A DNA stretch of 38,398 nucleotides from JBBDYH01 sp040901795 (GCA_040901795.1 JBBDYH010000041.1:1-38398); one strand, 5' to 3'. Positions 23,231 to 31,630 are shown, counted from the stretch's first letter. Notes: generated by a model from the letters alone, not told the origin. Made by a program: numbers and translations.

Positions 23231-25365
23231 TCCGGCATCCACAGCCCCGGCTTCTGTCCGCCGGGTGTGGCGGATTCCGGGGTCCAGAGCTTGCCGGGGG
23301 CGGCGTCCGCGCCGGGGACGACGATACCGGGCGTCGGAGCGGCTTCGGCTGGCATACGCACTCGGCCGTCGGGGCCGATCATGCCCAGCCGCATAAAGAC
23401 CTGCGTAAGTGCCTCGGCCACGCCCGGCTCACGGCCATGCTCGTCGCGGAGATGCGTGATCAACACAGCCACGCGTTGACCTTCCTGCCGTTCGATGCGC
23501 AGATTCAATTCCTCCAGGTCCCAGCGGGCGGTCGAGCGGCGGGCTTGCTCGGCGAGCTGGCGGGCGGTTTCAATCAGCGCCAGCGCCTGATCGGTATCTT
23601 CCTCGACTTGGACGAGGCTGCTGTAAGCCGCGAGCTTGTACTCCAAGAGCTCCGCACTCGTGCGACGCGTAAGCTCCTGGGCAACGCGGCTGACGGCTTG
23701 CTGATAGCCGGCGCCTACCAACCGATGAAAGGCGTCTTTGATTTGTTCGTCGGTCAGCTTTTCCGCCTCGACGCGCGCGAGGCGCACCAGCGGTACTCTG
23801 CGGAGATCGAGACCTGCGGGGTCGAACGGCTCGGGCACCGGTAAGCCGAGCTTGCGGCGCAGCTCGTCGTAGACTCCCGCCATCGACGGCTCGGAATCGG
23901 AAATCTCGAGCAGCAAGATCGCACCCAGCAATCGGATGCGGTTGGCCGCGTCGGCCGCAGCCTGAGCCGGCGTCTGACCGCCAAGTAGGGGCAGCGGCAG
24001 ATTCGGCCAGCGCTCCAACACCAGCGCGCGCCGCTCATCGACAATGAGTTTGCGCCGGTGGGATTCCGTCATGTCGGCGGGCAGCCGCCACTGCCAGCTC
24101 ATGGCGAACTGTGCGGCTGACAGGTGACCGGTCACTTGTTCGCTCTGCTCTGAGCCGAGAGCATCGCCGGCGATTCGCCGCAGGGCCTCGCGAGCGGCCG
24201 GGAATTGCGGCCGGTTGAGGTCGAGCTCGAGCCGCGCCTCGCGGTCGGTCTGCTTGCCGAACAGCAGAACTTGTCCGAGGATTTGCGGGATTTGGTCCGG
24301 TGGCAGCTCTGGACCGCTGGTGACGAGCGGCCGATCGAGCAGCCAATACACTGCCCGCGGCGGAGGGCTATCGCCTTCGGCCAGCGTGCGCGTGTCGATG
24401 GCCATCCGATCGAGCTGCTTGTCGGACGCCAGCCGGCGCTCCAGCTCGTCGATGTCGCTCACGGGGAAGCTCACCAACAGCGAGTCGATCGTTCCCTCGG
24501 CGCTGTCGCGGTCGAGCAGTTGGGCCCGGGCTTCGGCTTCGACGGCGTCGTCGAGCGATACGGCGCCGCCGTCGGCCAATGCGGCATACCGTCGCAGCGC
24601 GTCGATGCAGCCGGCGTAGTCAGCGAGGTTGCCGCGGACCGTGGCGAGATTGCGCCACAGCGCCGGCGAATCGGCGGTCTGCGCGGCGAGCTTCTCCCAG
24701 CGCGCCGCAGCCGCGCGCCACCAACCGCGGGCGGCGAGGACGGTTGCCTCTTCGAACTCGCCGCGCCAGGGAGCGTCGGCGGGCGCTTCGGCGTAGGTCG
24801 GCGCGTCCTTCAACAGCACCGACACCGTGGGAGCGCTCTCCAGCCGCATGAGGATCTCCAGCGGACGCTGGTCGGATCCGCCGCTCATGCCGATTTGCAG
24901 CATCAAGTGCGCCCGTGCCGGCAAGACCTGCTGGGCCATCATCATCAGCTCGCCCATCGCGCCAATGGCCGCGTAAACGCGCTCGCTGAGCTGGTCGCCC
25001 GAGGCTTCGATTGCCGATTGCAGAAAGCCAATGCCTGTGCGTACGTCGCCTTCCTGCACGCGCTCGAGCGCCGTCTCGGCCAGCGCGATCGGGTTTTCAG
25101 GATTTTGCAAAATGAACGCGGCCAACGTGCGCGTCGCGGCTTCGCGGTCGTCGGTCATCTGCTCCAAAAGGAGCTTCCACGAGAGCAGGCAAGCTCGGCC
25201 GGGAAATTTTTCGTCGAGCTTGGCGATGTGGTCGCGGCACGAGACATACTGCTCTCCCTCGATCATCCGCTCGACCTTTTCCAACTCGCCTACCAGGTCG
25301 GAGCAGCAGAACTTGATCTTCTTGCCGGTTCCGCCGGGACAAGGCGAGTAGGGGTCAAAGGGCAT
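23227..25365 (-). CDS. SEC-C motif protein with large helical domain
   Basis: 712 residues. The N-terminus carries an SEC-C-like zinc motif (SPCPGGTGKKIKFCC; Cys9, 20, 21). The rest is helical with TPR-like stretches (ADSPALWRNLATVRGNLADY to ALRRYAAL). In planctomycetes such SEC-C proteins are long and uncharacterised; roles in binding other proteins are likely from the repeats. The ATG at 25365 starts directly before the motif. No recognisable catalytic site. It runs toward RibD, separated by a tandem-repeat element. Confidence 0.75.
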   Translation of the reverse strand: MPFDPYSPCPGGTGKKIKFCCSDLVGELEKVERMIEGEQYVSCRDHIAKLDEKFPGRACLLSWKLLLEQMTDDREAATRTLAAFILQNPENPIALAETALERVQEGDVRTGIGFLQSAIEASGDQLSERVYAAIGAMGELMMMAQQVLPARAHLMLQIGMSGGSDQRPLEILMRLESAPTVSVLLKDAPTYAEAPADAPWRGEFEEATVLAARGWWRAAAARWEKLAAQTADSPALWRNLATVRGNLADYAGCIDALRRYAALADGGAVSLDDAVEAEARAQLLDRDSAEGTIDSLLVSFPVSDIDELERRLASDKQLDRMAIDTRTLAEGDSPPPRAVYWLLDRPLVTSGPELPPDQIPQILGQVLLFGKQTDREARLELDLNRPQFPAAREALRRIAGDALGSEQSEQVTGHLSAAQFAMSWQWRLPADMTESHRRKLIVDERRALVLERWPNLPLPLLGGQTPAQAAADAANRIRLLGAILLLEISDSEPSMAGVYDELRRKLGLPVPEPFDPAGLDLRRVPLVRLARVEAEKLTDEQIKDAFHRLVGAGYQQAVSRVAQELTRRTSAELLEYKLAAYSSLVQVEEDTDQALALIETARQLAEQARRSTARWDLEELNLRIERQEGQRVAVLITHLRDEHGREPGVAEALTQVFMRLGMIGPDGRVRMPAEAAPTPGIVVPGADAAPGKLWTPESATPGGQKPGLWMPE

Positions 25366-25453
25366 TGCACGCGCCTTGCGGTCTGAAGGTGGGATCAGCG
25401 AGCCAAACCGCTTATCGTACCCAGTTGAACGGGAAGGTCGCAACCGGCGCGCT

Positions 25454-25529
25454 GGAGTTCAAGCTTTAGCTTGTAAGAACTCATGCGGGTTGCCGGCTTC
25501 TTGAGGCAGCAAGCTAAAGCTTGAACTCC
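25454..25529. repeat. Perfect 20-bp inverted repeat, GGAGTTCAAGCTTTAGCTTG
   Basis: Arms 25454-25473 and 25510-25529 are exact reverse complements, 36 nt apart. Relative of the element at 36712-36825 (shares GAGTTCAAGCTT). Lies between divergent genes (SEC-C and STAS). Confidence 0.9.
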
Positions 25530-25593
25530 AACTTGCTGGCATTGATAAAACGCCGTGGTATGATGAGCGGCTGGCCACTCGGAGGGGATCTAT

Positions 25594-25944
25594 ATGCAGC
25601 TTAGCTTCTCGGAACGCGACGGCATTACGACTGTCGCCATCGCCGGGCGGATCACGTTCGGCACACTGGAACCCGGCCAAGATCCGCTGGCGCGCGAAAT
25701 GCCGGAGATCTACTCGCGGCGCGTGCTGTTGGACCTGGCCGGCACCGAGTACATCGATAGCACGGGCGTGAGCTGGCTGTTGACATGCCACAAGCGCTGC
25801 CGTGAGGGAGGCGGAAAGCTGATGCTGCATTCGCTCAATCCACTGGTGAAGCAGGTGCTCCAGGTGCTGAAGCTGGATCGTGTGTTGCACATCGCCGAGA
25901 ACGCCGAGAAAGCGCGGGCCGAACTGAACGAGGTGACCGCATGA
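25594..25944 (+). CDS. STAS-domain protein (anti-sigma antagonist type)
   Basis: 116 residues spanning one STAS domain: VAIAGRIT, then VLLDLAGTEYIDSTGVSWLL with the switch Ser (about Ser56 in DST) and KVLHIAENAEKA near the end. STAS proteins such as SpoIIAA bind an anti-sigma factor or a partner ATPase, controlled by phosphorylation of that Ser. GGAGG 11 nt upstream supports ATG 25594; a TATGAT box at about 25558 is a weak promoter candidate. Its stop overlaps the next start by ATGA, coupling it to a type II secretion/pilus ATPase, an unusual pairing. Confidence 0.88.
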   Translation: MQLSFSERDGITTVAIAGRITFGTLEPGQDPLAREMPEIYSRRVLLDLAGTEYIDSTGVSWLLTCHKRCREGGGKLMLHSLNPLVKQVLQVLKLDRVLHIAENAEKARAELNEVTA

Positions 25945-27167
25945 GCACCGCGGAGCCGATCGACTTCAAACCGGTGGCGGGCGAAGACATTGAAGAGGCG
26001 GTCGCGGCCATGCTGGACGAGGCCTCGTTCATGGGCGCCAGCGACCTGTTTCTGGCGACTACGGAGACCGGTATTGATATCTCCGTGCGCCATTTGGGGA
26101 TTGTGCGGCGGTTGAAGGAAATCAGCCGCGACGAGGGGCGGAGGTGGCTGGCCAGCATCAAGGTGCTGGCCGATATCCCCATCGACAATCGTCGCCGGCC
26201 AGCCGAAGGCCGCTGGCTGCGCGAACGTCCTGACGGTCACAAGCTCGACCTCCGCGTGAACACGATCCCCACGCTGCACGGCGAGGATTTCGCCATCCGC
26301 CTGCTGGAACGCAACAGCGTGTTGCAGCGGCTGGATGGGCTCGGCTTTACGCAGCATGTGCTGCCGAACATGACCGCGATGCTGTACTCGCCGGGTGGAT
26401 TGATCCTGGTCACCGGCCCGACATCGTCGGGTAAGACGACCACGCTCTATGCCGCTTTGCATTATCTCAATGACGGCACCCGGAAGATCAACACGATCGA
26501 AGACCCGATCGAGTACGCGGTGGATGGCATCCGGCAGTCGCAGGTCCATCCGCAGCTTGATGTGGACTTTCCTGAGCTGTTGCGGAGTGTGCTGCGGCAG
26601 TCGCCCGACGTGATCATGATCGGCGAGATTCGCGACACCATCACGGCGCAGACCGCGGTACGAGCGGCGAACAGCGGGCACCTGGTGCTGGCGACGTTGC
26701 ACGCACCGACCGCCGCGGGCGCGATCCAGAGCATGCTGAACTTGGGCGTGCACCCACATTTCTTCGCCAGCAGCTTACGAGGCGTGATTGCACAGCGGCT
26801 GGTGCGTACGCTCTGCCCGCAGTGCCGCGTCGGGCTGGACCTGAGCGAAGCGCCGTTGACGTTCGAGGATGTGAAGCCGTGGCTGGGCGAATACGACGGC
26901 CGGCAGTTGTACACCTCGACCGGCTGCGATCACTGCAAGCGAACCGGCTACGCCGGACGCACCGGCGTTTTTGAGCTGCTTGAGATCACGCCGAACCTGC
27001 GGCGGCTAATCAATGCGCTGGCGACGGCCAAGGAGCTGGAGCAAGAGGCGATCGCCGATGGGATGTTCGAGTTCCGCCGTGCGGGGCTGTTGAAGGTGGC
27101 CACCGGGCAGACGAACACCGAAGAGATCATCCGCGTCGTGCCGGCGGAGCATTTGGGGTTGGTGTAG
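25941..27167 (+). CDS. GspE/PilB-family secretion or pilus ATPase
   Basis: 408 residues with the complete secretion-ATPase core: Walker A GPTSSGKT (159-166), Asp box TIEDPIEY (185-192), Walker B VIMIGEIRD (224-232), His box TLHAPTA (252-258) and the C4 zinc motif CPQC..CDHC (Cys292, 295, 329, 332) typical of GspE/PilB rather than PilT. The N1 domain usual in PilB is missing; only a short N2-like part precedes the core. It powers assembly of pili or pseudopili in the inner membrane cytoplasmic face. Coupled to the STAS gene by ATGA. The pilin and PilM-like genes at 10.4-17.5 kb are possible partners. Confidence 0.9.
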   Translation: MSTAEPIDFKPVAGEDIEEAVAAMLDEASFMGASDLFLATTETGIDISVRHLGIVRRLKEISRDEGRRWLASIKVLADIPIDNRRRPAEGRWLRERPDGHKLDLRVNTIPTLHGEDFAIRLLERNSVLQRLDGLGFTQHVLPNMTAMLYSPGGLILVTGPTSSGKTTTLYAALHYLNDGTRKINTIEDPIEYAVDGIRQSQVHPQLDVDFPELLRSVLRQSPDVIMIGEIRDTITAQTAVRAANSGHLVLATLHAPTAAGAIQSMLNLGVHPHFFASSLRGVIAQRLVRTLCPQCRVGLDLSEAPLTFEDVKPWLGEYDGRQLYTSTGCDHCKRTGYAGRTGVFELLEITPNLRRLINALATAKELEQEAIADGMFEFRRAGLLKVATGQTNTEEIIRVVPAEHLGLV

Positions 27168-27169
27168 TG

Positions 27170-27345
27170 TAGCCCTCTCGCTCCGCGAGAGGATTTCCTC
27201 GTTCCCACGCTCTGGGTGGGAACGTTCAAAGTGCCGCTCTGCGGCACGTATTGATTCGTGCCGCGGAGCGGCACGGCTGTGTTNNNNNNNNNNCCCCCCC
27301 CCCCCCCCCCCCCCACGGCTGTGTTCCCACGCGGAGCGTGGGAAC
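27170..27345. repeat. CTCTCGCTCCGCGAGAG and GTTCCCACGC palindromes around a gap
   Basis: CCTCTCGCTCCGCGAGAGG at 27175-27193, GTTCCCACGCTCTGGGTGGGAACG about 27200-27223, GTGCCGCTCTGCGGCAC nested hairpins to 27274, then the gap, then GTTCCCACGCGGAGCGTGGGAAC at 27323-27345. This fills the spacer after the ATPase gene, touching its TAG. Confidence 0.8.
27284..27293. other. Scaffold gap (10 N) before a 21-C run
   Basis: CACGGCTGTGTT occurs both just before the N and just after the C run, so the two contig ends appear to overlap; the gap and the C run are probably artefactual. Confidence 0.9.
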
Positions 27346-27362
27346 AAGGGAGCGGCGCGGGC

Positions 27363-27641
27363 CTACTTCTTCCCCGCGGCCTTGGTCGTCGGCTTGGCGG
27401 CGGCGGGTGCAGCGGCGGTGCCGGGAGCGGCAGCGCCGGCCTCGGCGCCTTCCTCTTCCTTCTTCTTCTTTTTCTTCTTCATCGCCAGCTTATAGACGCG
27501 GACCTTAGGCAGGCCTAAGGGGCTCTGGCCTTCTTGCCAGCGGTCGGCCTCTTGCAGGCGGGTGATGCGTTCGGCGCGGGTGAGCACGCTACGGGCGCGC
27601 ACCATTCCGCGGCGGACGCGCAGGCTTTTGTCCATGGTCAT
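27363..27641 (-). CDS. Small basic protein (planctomycete/chlamydia type)
   Basis: 92 residues, starting MTMDKSLRVRRGMVRARSVLTRAERI and continuing GLPKVRVYKL followed by a run of Lys then Glu/Ala. This matches the small basic protein family found in planctomycetes, chlamydiae and verrucomicrobia (rRNA-associated in name). Strongly basic, no membrane segment. Function not proven; ribosome association is inferred from the family name. GGAG about 12 nt before ATG 27641 supports the start; an upstream longer reading is not family-like. A GTTCCCACGC palindrome lies downstream. Confidence 0.85.
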   Translation of the reverse strand: MTMDKSLRVRRGMVRARSVLTRAERITRLQEADRWQEGQSPLGLPKVRVYKLAMKKKKKKKEEEGAEAGAAAPGTAAAPAAAKPTTKAAGKK

Positions 27642-27777
27642 CGGGAGAAACTCCAATATCTGTATACGTTGGCGATGTAGTTTTTCGTTGGCGAAGCCCC
27701 TTAATTTACGGCAATTTCGGAGGCGGTTCAAGGGATAGTGATCTGGGGTAGTGATGCACTTTGAAATAGTTTGCGGC

Positions 27778-28053
27778 CTATCTCAACGGACGCTTGAGAA
27801 TGACCGACTTCAGTTGGCCATCAACGCTTACGACTTGGCAGAACTCCCACCCTTCCATGCCTTTGGCATTAAGGCGCTTCTGGCCGTCCGATGCGATGGA
27901 GAATTCATTCCCGACGACGCCATAAATCTGATACTCCCACTTCTGCACCGGCGCAGGGGCGTTCTGCCCCGCATGAGGGCCATCTGCGCGCAAGGCGAAC
28001 AAAGCGAGAACGAACAGCAAGGCAACGGCGACGAGAGCGGTAGGCTTGCGCAT
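27778..28053 (-). CDS. Secreted hypothetical protein (DUF4177-like)
   Basis: 91 residues with a signal peptide (MRKPTALVAVALLFVLALFALRADG) followed by WEYQIYGV and GMEGWEFCQV, the pattern of short DUF4177-like domains. GGAGG 6 nt before ATG 28053 supports this start. Function unknown. Runs opposite to the halogenase-like gene; separated from DinB by a terminator hairpin. Confidence 0.75.
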   Translation of the reverse strand: MRKPTALVAVALLFVLALFALRADGPHAGQNAPAPVQKWEYQIYGVVGNEFSIASDGQKRLNAKGMEGWEFCQVVSVDGQLKSVILKRPLR

Positions 28054-28110
28054 GGCAACCTCCAGTGATTGAGGGGAATCCGAACCGCCCCCCATTCTAC
28101 CCGCCCATCA

Positions 28111-28137
28111 AAAACCCCGCCTCATCGGCGGGTTTCT
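28111..28137. terminator. Bidirectional terminator-like hairpin
   Basis: AAAACCCCGCC (28111-28121) pairs with GGCGGGTTT (28127-28135) with one bulge. On the minus strand the stem is followed by TTTT, so it best serves the DinB gene. Confidence 0.6.
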
Positions 28138-28165
28138 GAGGCAGGTGTCCCTAATCGACGGCGGA

Positions 28166-28648
28166 CTACCGGTCCAACGCCGCCAAGATCTGCCGGATCG
28201 CGCCCAGGTGATAGGCGGTGTGCGCGGCGCTGGAAAGGGCGCCGGCAGCGGTGATGTCGTTCCAATCGGTCCGGTTTTGCACAACATTTCGCCAGGCCGC
28301 GCTTTCTTGACGGAGGCGATCGCGGAGTGCCTGCCACTGTTCGTCGCTGACCGTGGTTCGTTGCCAACTGGCGTTCCAGTCGGCGTCGGCAAATGGGTTC
28401 TCCTCACCGGCAGCCCACCGGTTCATCAGGGTGAAACCGTAAAGCACATGATCGACATGCGATGCGATGGTCGTCTTGCCGGGCATCGGCCGGGTAGAAG
28501 CGGTCCGCGCGTCGAGCGATTCGAGCTGGCGCAGCAGGCCCGGATCGCCTGGGTTGAGCAGGTACGCCTCGTTTCCGGGGGGTCCGTCGAAGATTTCGGT
28601 GAGAAGCTTCGACAAAGCGCGTTGAAAGATACTGTCGTCGTCGTTCAT
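28166..28648 (-). CDS. DinB-family protein
   Basis: 160 residues, four-helix DinB-like: IASHVDHVLYGF (metal-binding His), TAYHLGAIRQIL near the end (second metal His). DinB-type proteins are metal-binding, often thiol-related or stress-related enzymes, and many are uncharacterised. AAAGAGG 6 nt before ATG 28648 supports the start. It diverges from the halogenase-like gene across a palindrome-containing promoter, and ends near a terminator. Confidence 0.8.
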   Translation of the reverse strand: MNDDDSIFQRALSKLLTEIFDGPPGNEAYLLNPGDPGLLRQLESLDARTASTRPMPGKTTIASHVDHVLYGFTLMNRWAAGEENPFADADWNASWQRTTVSDEQWQALRDRLRQESAAWRNVVQNRTDWNDITAAGALSSAAHTAYHLGAIRQILAALDR

Positions 28649-28691
28649 CGAATACCTCTTTGCGGTAGAAGGAATTCCTGAACCCTGGAAC

Positions 28692-28727
28692 ACTTGTCTG
28701 GACAAGTATTCCGCTGACCTGTATTAT
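28692..28727 (+). promoter_or_regulatory. Promoter with operator palindrome for the FAD oxidoreductase
   Basis: TGGACA (28699-28704), 17-nt spacer, TATTAT (28722-28727). The palindrome ACTTGTC-TG-GACAAGT (28692-28707) overlaps the -35. A repressor binding it would block RNA polymerase. It also lies upstream of the divergent DinB gene. Confidence 0.7.
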
Positions 28728-28801
28728 TAAAGTACCCACCCGCCATTTGCTGCGGCAATCCGCCGGAGCCTTCCTACCGCCAAGAAAACGGAAAATCGCT
28801 C

Positions 28802-30085
28802 ATGGTTTCATGGGACCGCACCGACTCCCGCCCGCAAGTGATCGTCATTGGCGGCGGTCCGGCCGGATCGACCGTGTCGACGATCCTTGCGCAGCAGGGG
28901 GTCCGCGTGGTCCTCTATGAGCGCGAGCGGTTTCCGCGCTTTCATATCGGCGAGTCGCTGATCCCGGAAACGTATTGGACGTTCAAGCGGCTGGGCATGT
29001 TGCCCAAGCTCAAAGCGAGCCGCTTCACTCGCAAAGAGAGCGTGCAGTTCATTAACGAGAACGGCAAGCTCAGCGAGCCGTTTTATTTTACGGACTACAA
29101 GCCGGGCGAGCAGTCGCAGACCTGGCAGGTGCGGCGGAGCGAGTTCGATCAGATGATGCTCGACCATGCGCGCGAGCACGGCGTGGAGGTCCATCAGGGC
29201 GTGCGCGTGCTCGAGGTGCTCTTCGAAGGCGAGCGGGCCGTCGGCGTGCGGCTGCTCGATGAAGCGGGGGCGACGCGCGACGTCATGGCCGATGTCGTCG
29301 TCGATGCCAGCGGGCAGACCTCGATGATCGCCAACCGCTTGAAGCTACGGCGCGTCGACCCCGATTTGAAAAAGGGTTCGGTGTGGACCTATTACGAGGG
29401 CGCCAGGCGCGACAGCGGCCGCGACGAAGGGGCCACGCTGGTGATCCAAACCAAGGGAAAAAAGGGCTGGTTCTGGTATATCCCCCTGCACGACAACATT
29501 GTGAGCGTCGGTGTCGTGGCGGACTTTCGATACCTCTTCGACGGCCGCGGCGATCATGAAACGATTTTCGCCGAAGAGCTCGACCGCTGCCCGGCGGCAA
29601 AAGAGCGCGTCGAGATCGGCCGCCGTGTCACCGGCTTTTATGCGACGAAAGATTTTTCGTACCATACGACACGCGTTGCCGGCCCGGGTTGGGTGACAAT
29701 TGGTGACGCCTTTGGCTTTCTCGATCCGCTGTACTCCTCGGGCGTGCTCTTGGCGCTGCGGAGCGGCGAGCTGGCGGCCGACGCGATTGTCGAAGGCCTG
29801 GCCAAAGGCGATGTCTCAGGCGAGCAGCTTGGCAAGTGGGCGCCGGATTTTGAGCGCGGCATGGACCGCATGCGGCGGCTGGTCGTCGAGTTTTACGACG
29901 GCTTCAATTTCGGCCGATTCATCAAGCGGAATCCGCATTTGAAAGGCCAGATCACCGACCTGTTGATCGGCGACATGTTCCGCGACGAGCTCGACGTGAT
30001 CGTCGAGCCGATGAACGAGATGCGGCGGGAGCAAGACAAGGAGACTGGGAGACTGGGAGACAAGGAGACGCCAGTACGAGCTTGA
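28802..30085 (+). CDS. FAD-dependent oxidoreductase, halogenase-like
   Basis: 427 residues. N-terminal FAD-binding GGGPAGS (17-23) and FHIGESLIP (47-55), plus GWFWYIP (222-228), the WxWxIP motif of flavin-dependent halogenases, and GDAFGFLDPLYSSGV for FAD binding. It could also be a geranylgeranyl-reductase-like enzyme; the WxWxIP motif favours halogenase-type. A separate flavin reductase would be needed and is not here. The C-terminal ~17 residues (DKETGRLGDKETPVRA) come from a GGAGACTGG repeat. It likely has its own promoter with an operator. The product and substrate are unknown. Confidence 0.8.
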   Translation: MVSWDRTDSRPQVIVIGGGPAGSTVSTILAQQGVRVVLYERERFPRFHIGESLIPETYWTFKRLGMLPKLKASRFTRKESVQFINENGKLSEPFYFTDYKPGEQSQTWQVRRSEFDQMMLDHAREHGVEVHQGVRVLEVLFEGERAVGVRLLDEAGATRDVMADVVVDASGQTSMIANRLKLRRVDPDLKKGSVWTYYEGARRDSGRDEGATLVIQTKGKKGWFWYIPLHDNIVSVGVVADFRYLFDGRGDHETIFAEELDRCPAAKERVEIGRRVTGFYATKDFSYHTTRVAGPGWVTIGDAFGFLDPLYSSGVLLALRSGELAADAIVEGLAKGDVSGEQLGKWAPDFERGMDRMRRLVVEFYDGFNFGRFIKRNPHLKGQITDLLIGDMFRDELDVIVEPMNEMRREQDKETGRLGDKETPVRA

Positions 30086-30134
30086 ATCAGAATCTCCGTG
30101 TCTCCCGGTCTCCGTGTCTCCCAGTCTTCTTTGT
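30034..30134. repeat. Inverted GGAGACTGG arrays between convergent genes
   Basis: Left arm 30034-30069 (CAAGGAGACTGGGAGACTGG) and right arm 30091-30134 (CTCCGTGTCTCCCGGTCTCC) around a ~20-nt centre. The left arm holds the halogenase stop; the right end touches the thioredoxin stop, so the element fills the whole convergent spacer. Confidence 0.9.
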
Positions 30135-30464
30135 CTATCCTTTCGCCTGGTCAATCGCCGCCTGAAGCTGATTCTTCGGGCGGACACCGACGAAGCGCTC
30201 AACGACTTCGCCGTTCTTGAAGATCATCAGCGTGGGGATGGCCGAGACACCGTAGTTCTGGGCGACGTTCGGACTGTCGTCGATGTTGATTTTGCCGATC
30301 TTGAACGAGCCGGTGTTCTCTTTGGCCAGCTCCTCGACCATCGGAGCGATCATCCGGCAAGGCCCGCACCACGGCGCCCAGAAGTCGACCAGCACCGGAT
30401 GGTCCGAGCTGAGCACTTCTCGCTCGAAATTGTTGTCGGTGAATTCCTGAACGTTGCCGGCCAT
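30135..30464 (-). CDS. trxA: Thioredoxin
   Basis: 109 residues with the classic fold: VLVDFWAPWCGPC active site (Cys33, Cys36), the cis-proline in AIPTLMIFKNG, and a C-terminal helix. A disulfide reductant of the cytoplasm. AGGAGGAG upstream and a fully consensus promoter (30509-30536) suggest high expression. Its TAG directly abuts the GGAGACTGG repeat of the convergent spacer. Confidence 0.95.
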   Translation of the reverse strand: MAGNVQEFTDNNFEREVLSSDHPVLVDFWAPWCGPCRMIAPMVEELAKENTGSFKIGKINIDDSPNVAQNYGVSAIPTLMIFKNGEVVERFVGVRPKNQLQAAIDQAKG

Positions 30465-30508
30465 GATACTCCTCCTGTAAGCTGCGGATCGATTCGCGGC
30501 GACAGGGA

Positions 30509-30536
30509 ATTATAAAAGAGGCCGATTCGCTGTCAA
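30509..30536 (-). promoter_or_regulatory. Consensus sigma-70 promoter for trxA
   Basis: TTGACA (30536-30531), 16-nt spacer, TATAAT (30514-30509), both perfect. Expected start near 30502, giving a ~38-nt leader. Confidence 0.85.
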
Positions 30537-30554
30537 CGACAGGTAACTGCCTTG

Positions 30555-30607
30555 TTTAACCCGCAGCCGCAGGCCGGGAACTGCCTCGCCTGCGGCTGCG
30601 GGTTAAA
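30555..30607. repeat. Perfect 20-bp inverted repeat
   Basis: TTTAACCCGCAGCCGCAGGC (30555-30574) and its exact reverse complement (30588-30607) with a 13-nt loop. It sits between the divergent trxA promoter and the reductase gene. Confidence 0.9.
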
Positions 30608-30634
30608 CGAAAACCGTGGCTTAAACGAGGCGCT

Positions 30635-31630
30635 ATGCTCCCTCAATCGATGCATTGTTTCCTGGTGGACAAGCGCGACAACCAGGTCACGGCCGGCGTC
30701 ACCACGCGGCCCACCGCCGATCTGCCAGCCGGCGACGTGACGATCCGCGTCCAGTACTCGTCGCTCAACTATAAGGACGCATTGGCGGCCCAAGGGCATC
30801 CGGGTGTCGCGCCGAACCTGCCGCACGTGCCGGGGATCGACGCAGTTGGCAAGGTCGTCGAGAGCAGCGATTCGCGGTTTGTGCCGGGTCAGGTTGTGTT
30901 GGCGACCAGTTACGAGATCGGAGCCACGCGGTGGGGTGCCTATGCCGAGTTTCTGCGCGTGCCGGGTGATTGGGCGATCGCGTTGCCACGGGGATTGAGC
31001 CCCCGCGAGAGCATGATCCTGGGCACCGCGGGATTGACCGCCGCGATGTGCGTCGAAGCTTTGCAAGAGCGCGGGGTTGCGCCCGCCGCCGGTGAAGTCC
31101 TGGTTACGGGCGCTAGCGGCGGCGTGGGCACGCTCGCGGTTTCCATCCTCGCGCAGCTCGGTTACGACGTCGTTGCCGTCAGCGGCAAGCCGGCGGCGCG
31201 CGACCTTCTCACGCGGCTTGGAGCGAGGCGGATCCTATCTCGCGAGGACGTTCTCGATACGTCCACGCGCCCGCTGCTCAAAAGCAATTGGGCCGCCGCC
31301 GTCGACACCGTTGGCGGCGTCACGCTGGCGACGATCGTCCGCTCGCTTGAGCCGGGCGGTGTCGCTACGGCCTGCGGCCTCGTCAGCGGCGCGGAGCTCC
31401 CGTTGACCGTGTACCCCTTCATTCTCCGCGGCGCGCAGCTTGTGGGCATTGATTCTGCCACCTACCCGCGCGACAAGCGGATCGCTCTATGGAACAAGCT
31501 CGCGAGCGTCTGGAAACCGCGGTTGCTCGATCAGTTGGCGGACGAGGTCTCGCTCGAACAGTTGCCGGAGAAAATTGCCGCAATCCTGGCGGGGCAGATT
31601 ATCGGGCGGGTGTTGGTACGGATCGACTAG
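30635..31630 (+). CDS. AcuI/YhdH-type NADPH-dependent acrylyl-CoA reductase-like oxidoreductase
   Basis: 331 residues of the zinc-independent medium-chain dehydrogenase/reductase class: YSSLNYKDALA near the N-terminus, HVPGIDAVGKVVES, the nucleotide-binding GASGGVGTLAVSILAQLGYDVVAVSGK, and LRGAQLVGIDS near the end. This layout matches AcuI/YhdH, which reduces acrylyl-CoA-type enoyl thioesters with NADPH. GAGG 5 nt before ATG 30635 supports the start. The gene is alone; no pathway partners are adjacent. Confidence 0.88.
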   Translation: MLPQSMHCFLVDKRDNQVTAGVTTRPTADLPAGDVTIRVQYSSLNYKDALAAQGHPGVAPNLPHVPGIDAVGKVVESSDSRFVPGQVVLATSYEIGATRWGAYAEFLRVPGDWAIALPRGLSPRESMILGTAGLTAAMCVEALQERGVAPAAGEVLVTGASGGVGTLAVSILAQLGYDVVAVSGKPAARDLLTRLGARRILSREDVLDTSTRPLLKSNWAAAVDTVGGVTLATIVRSLEPGGVATACGLVSGAELPLTVYPFILRGAQLVGIDSATYPRDKRIALWNKLASVWKPRLLDQLADEVSLEQLPEKIAAILAGQIIGRVLVRID

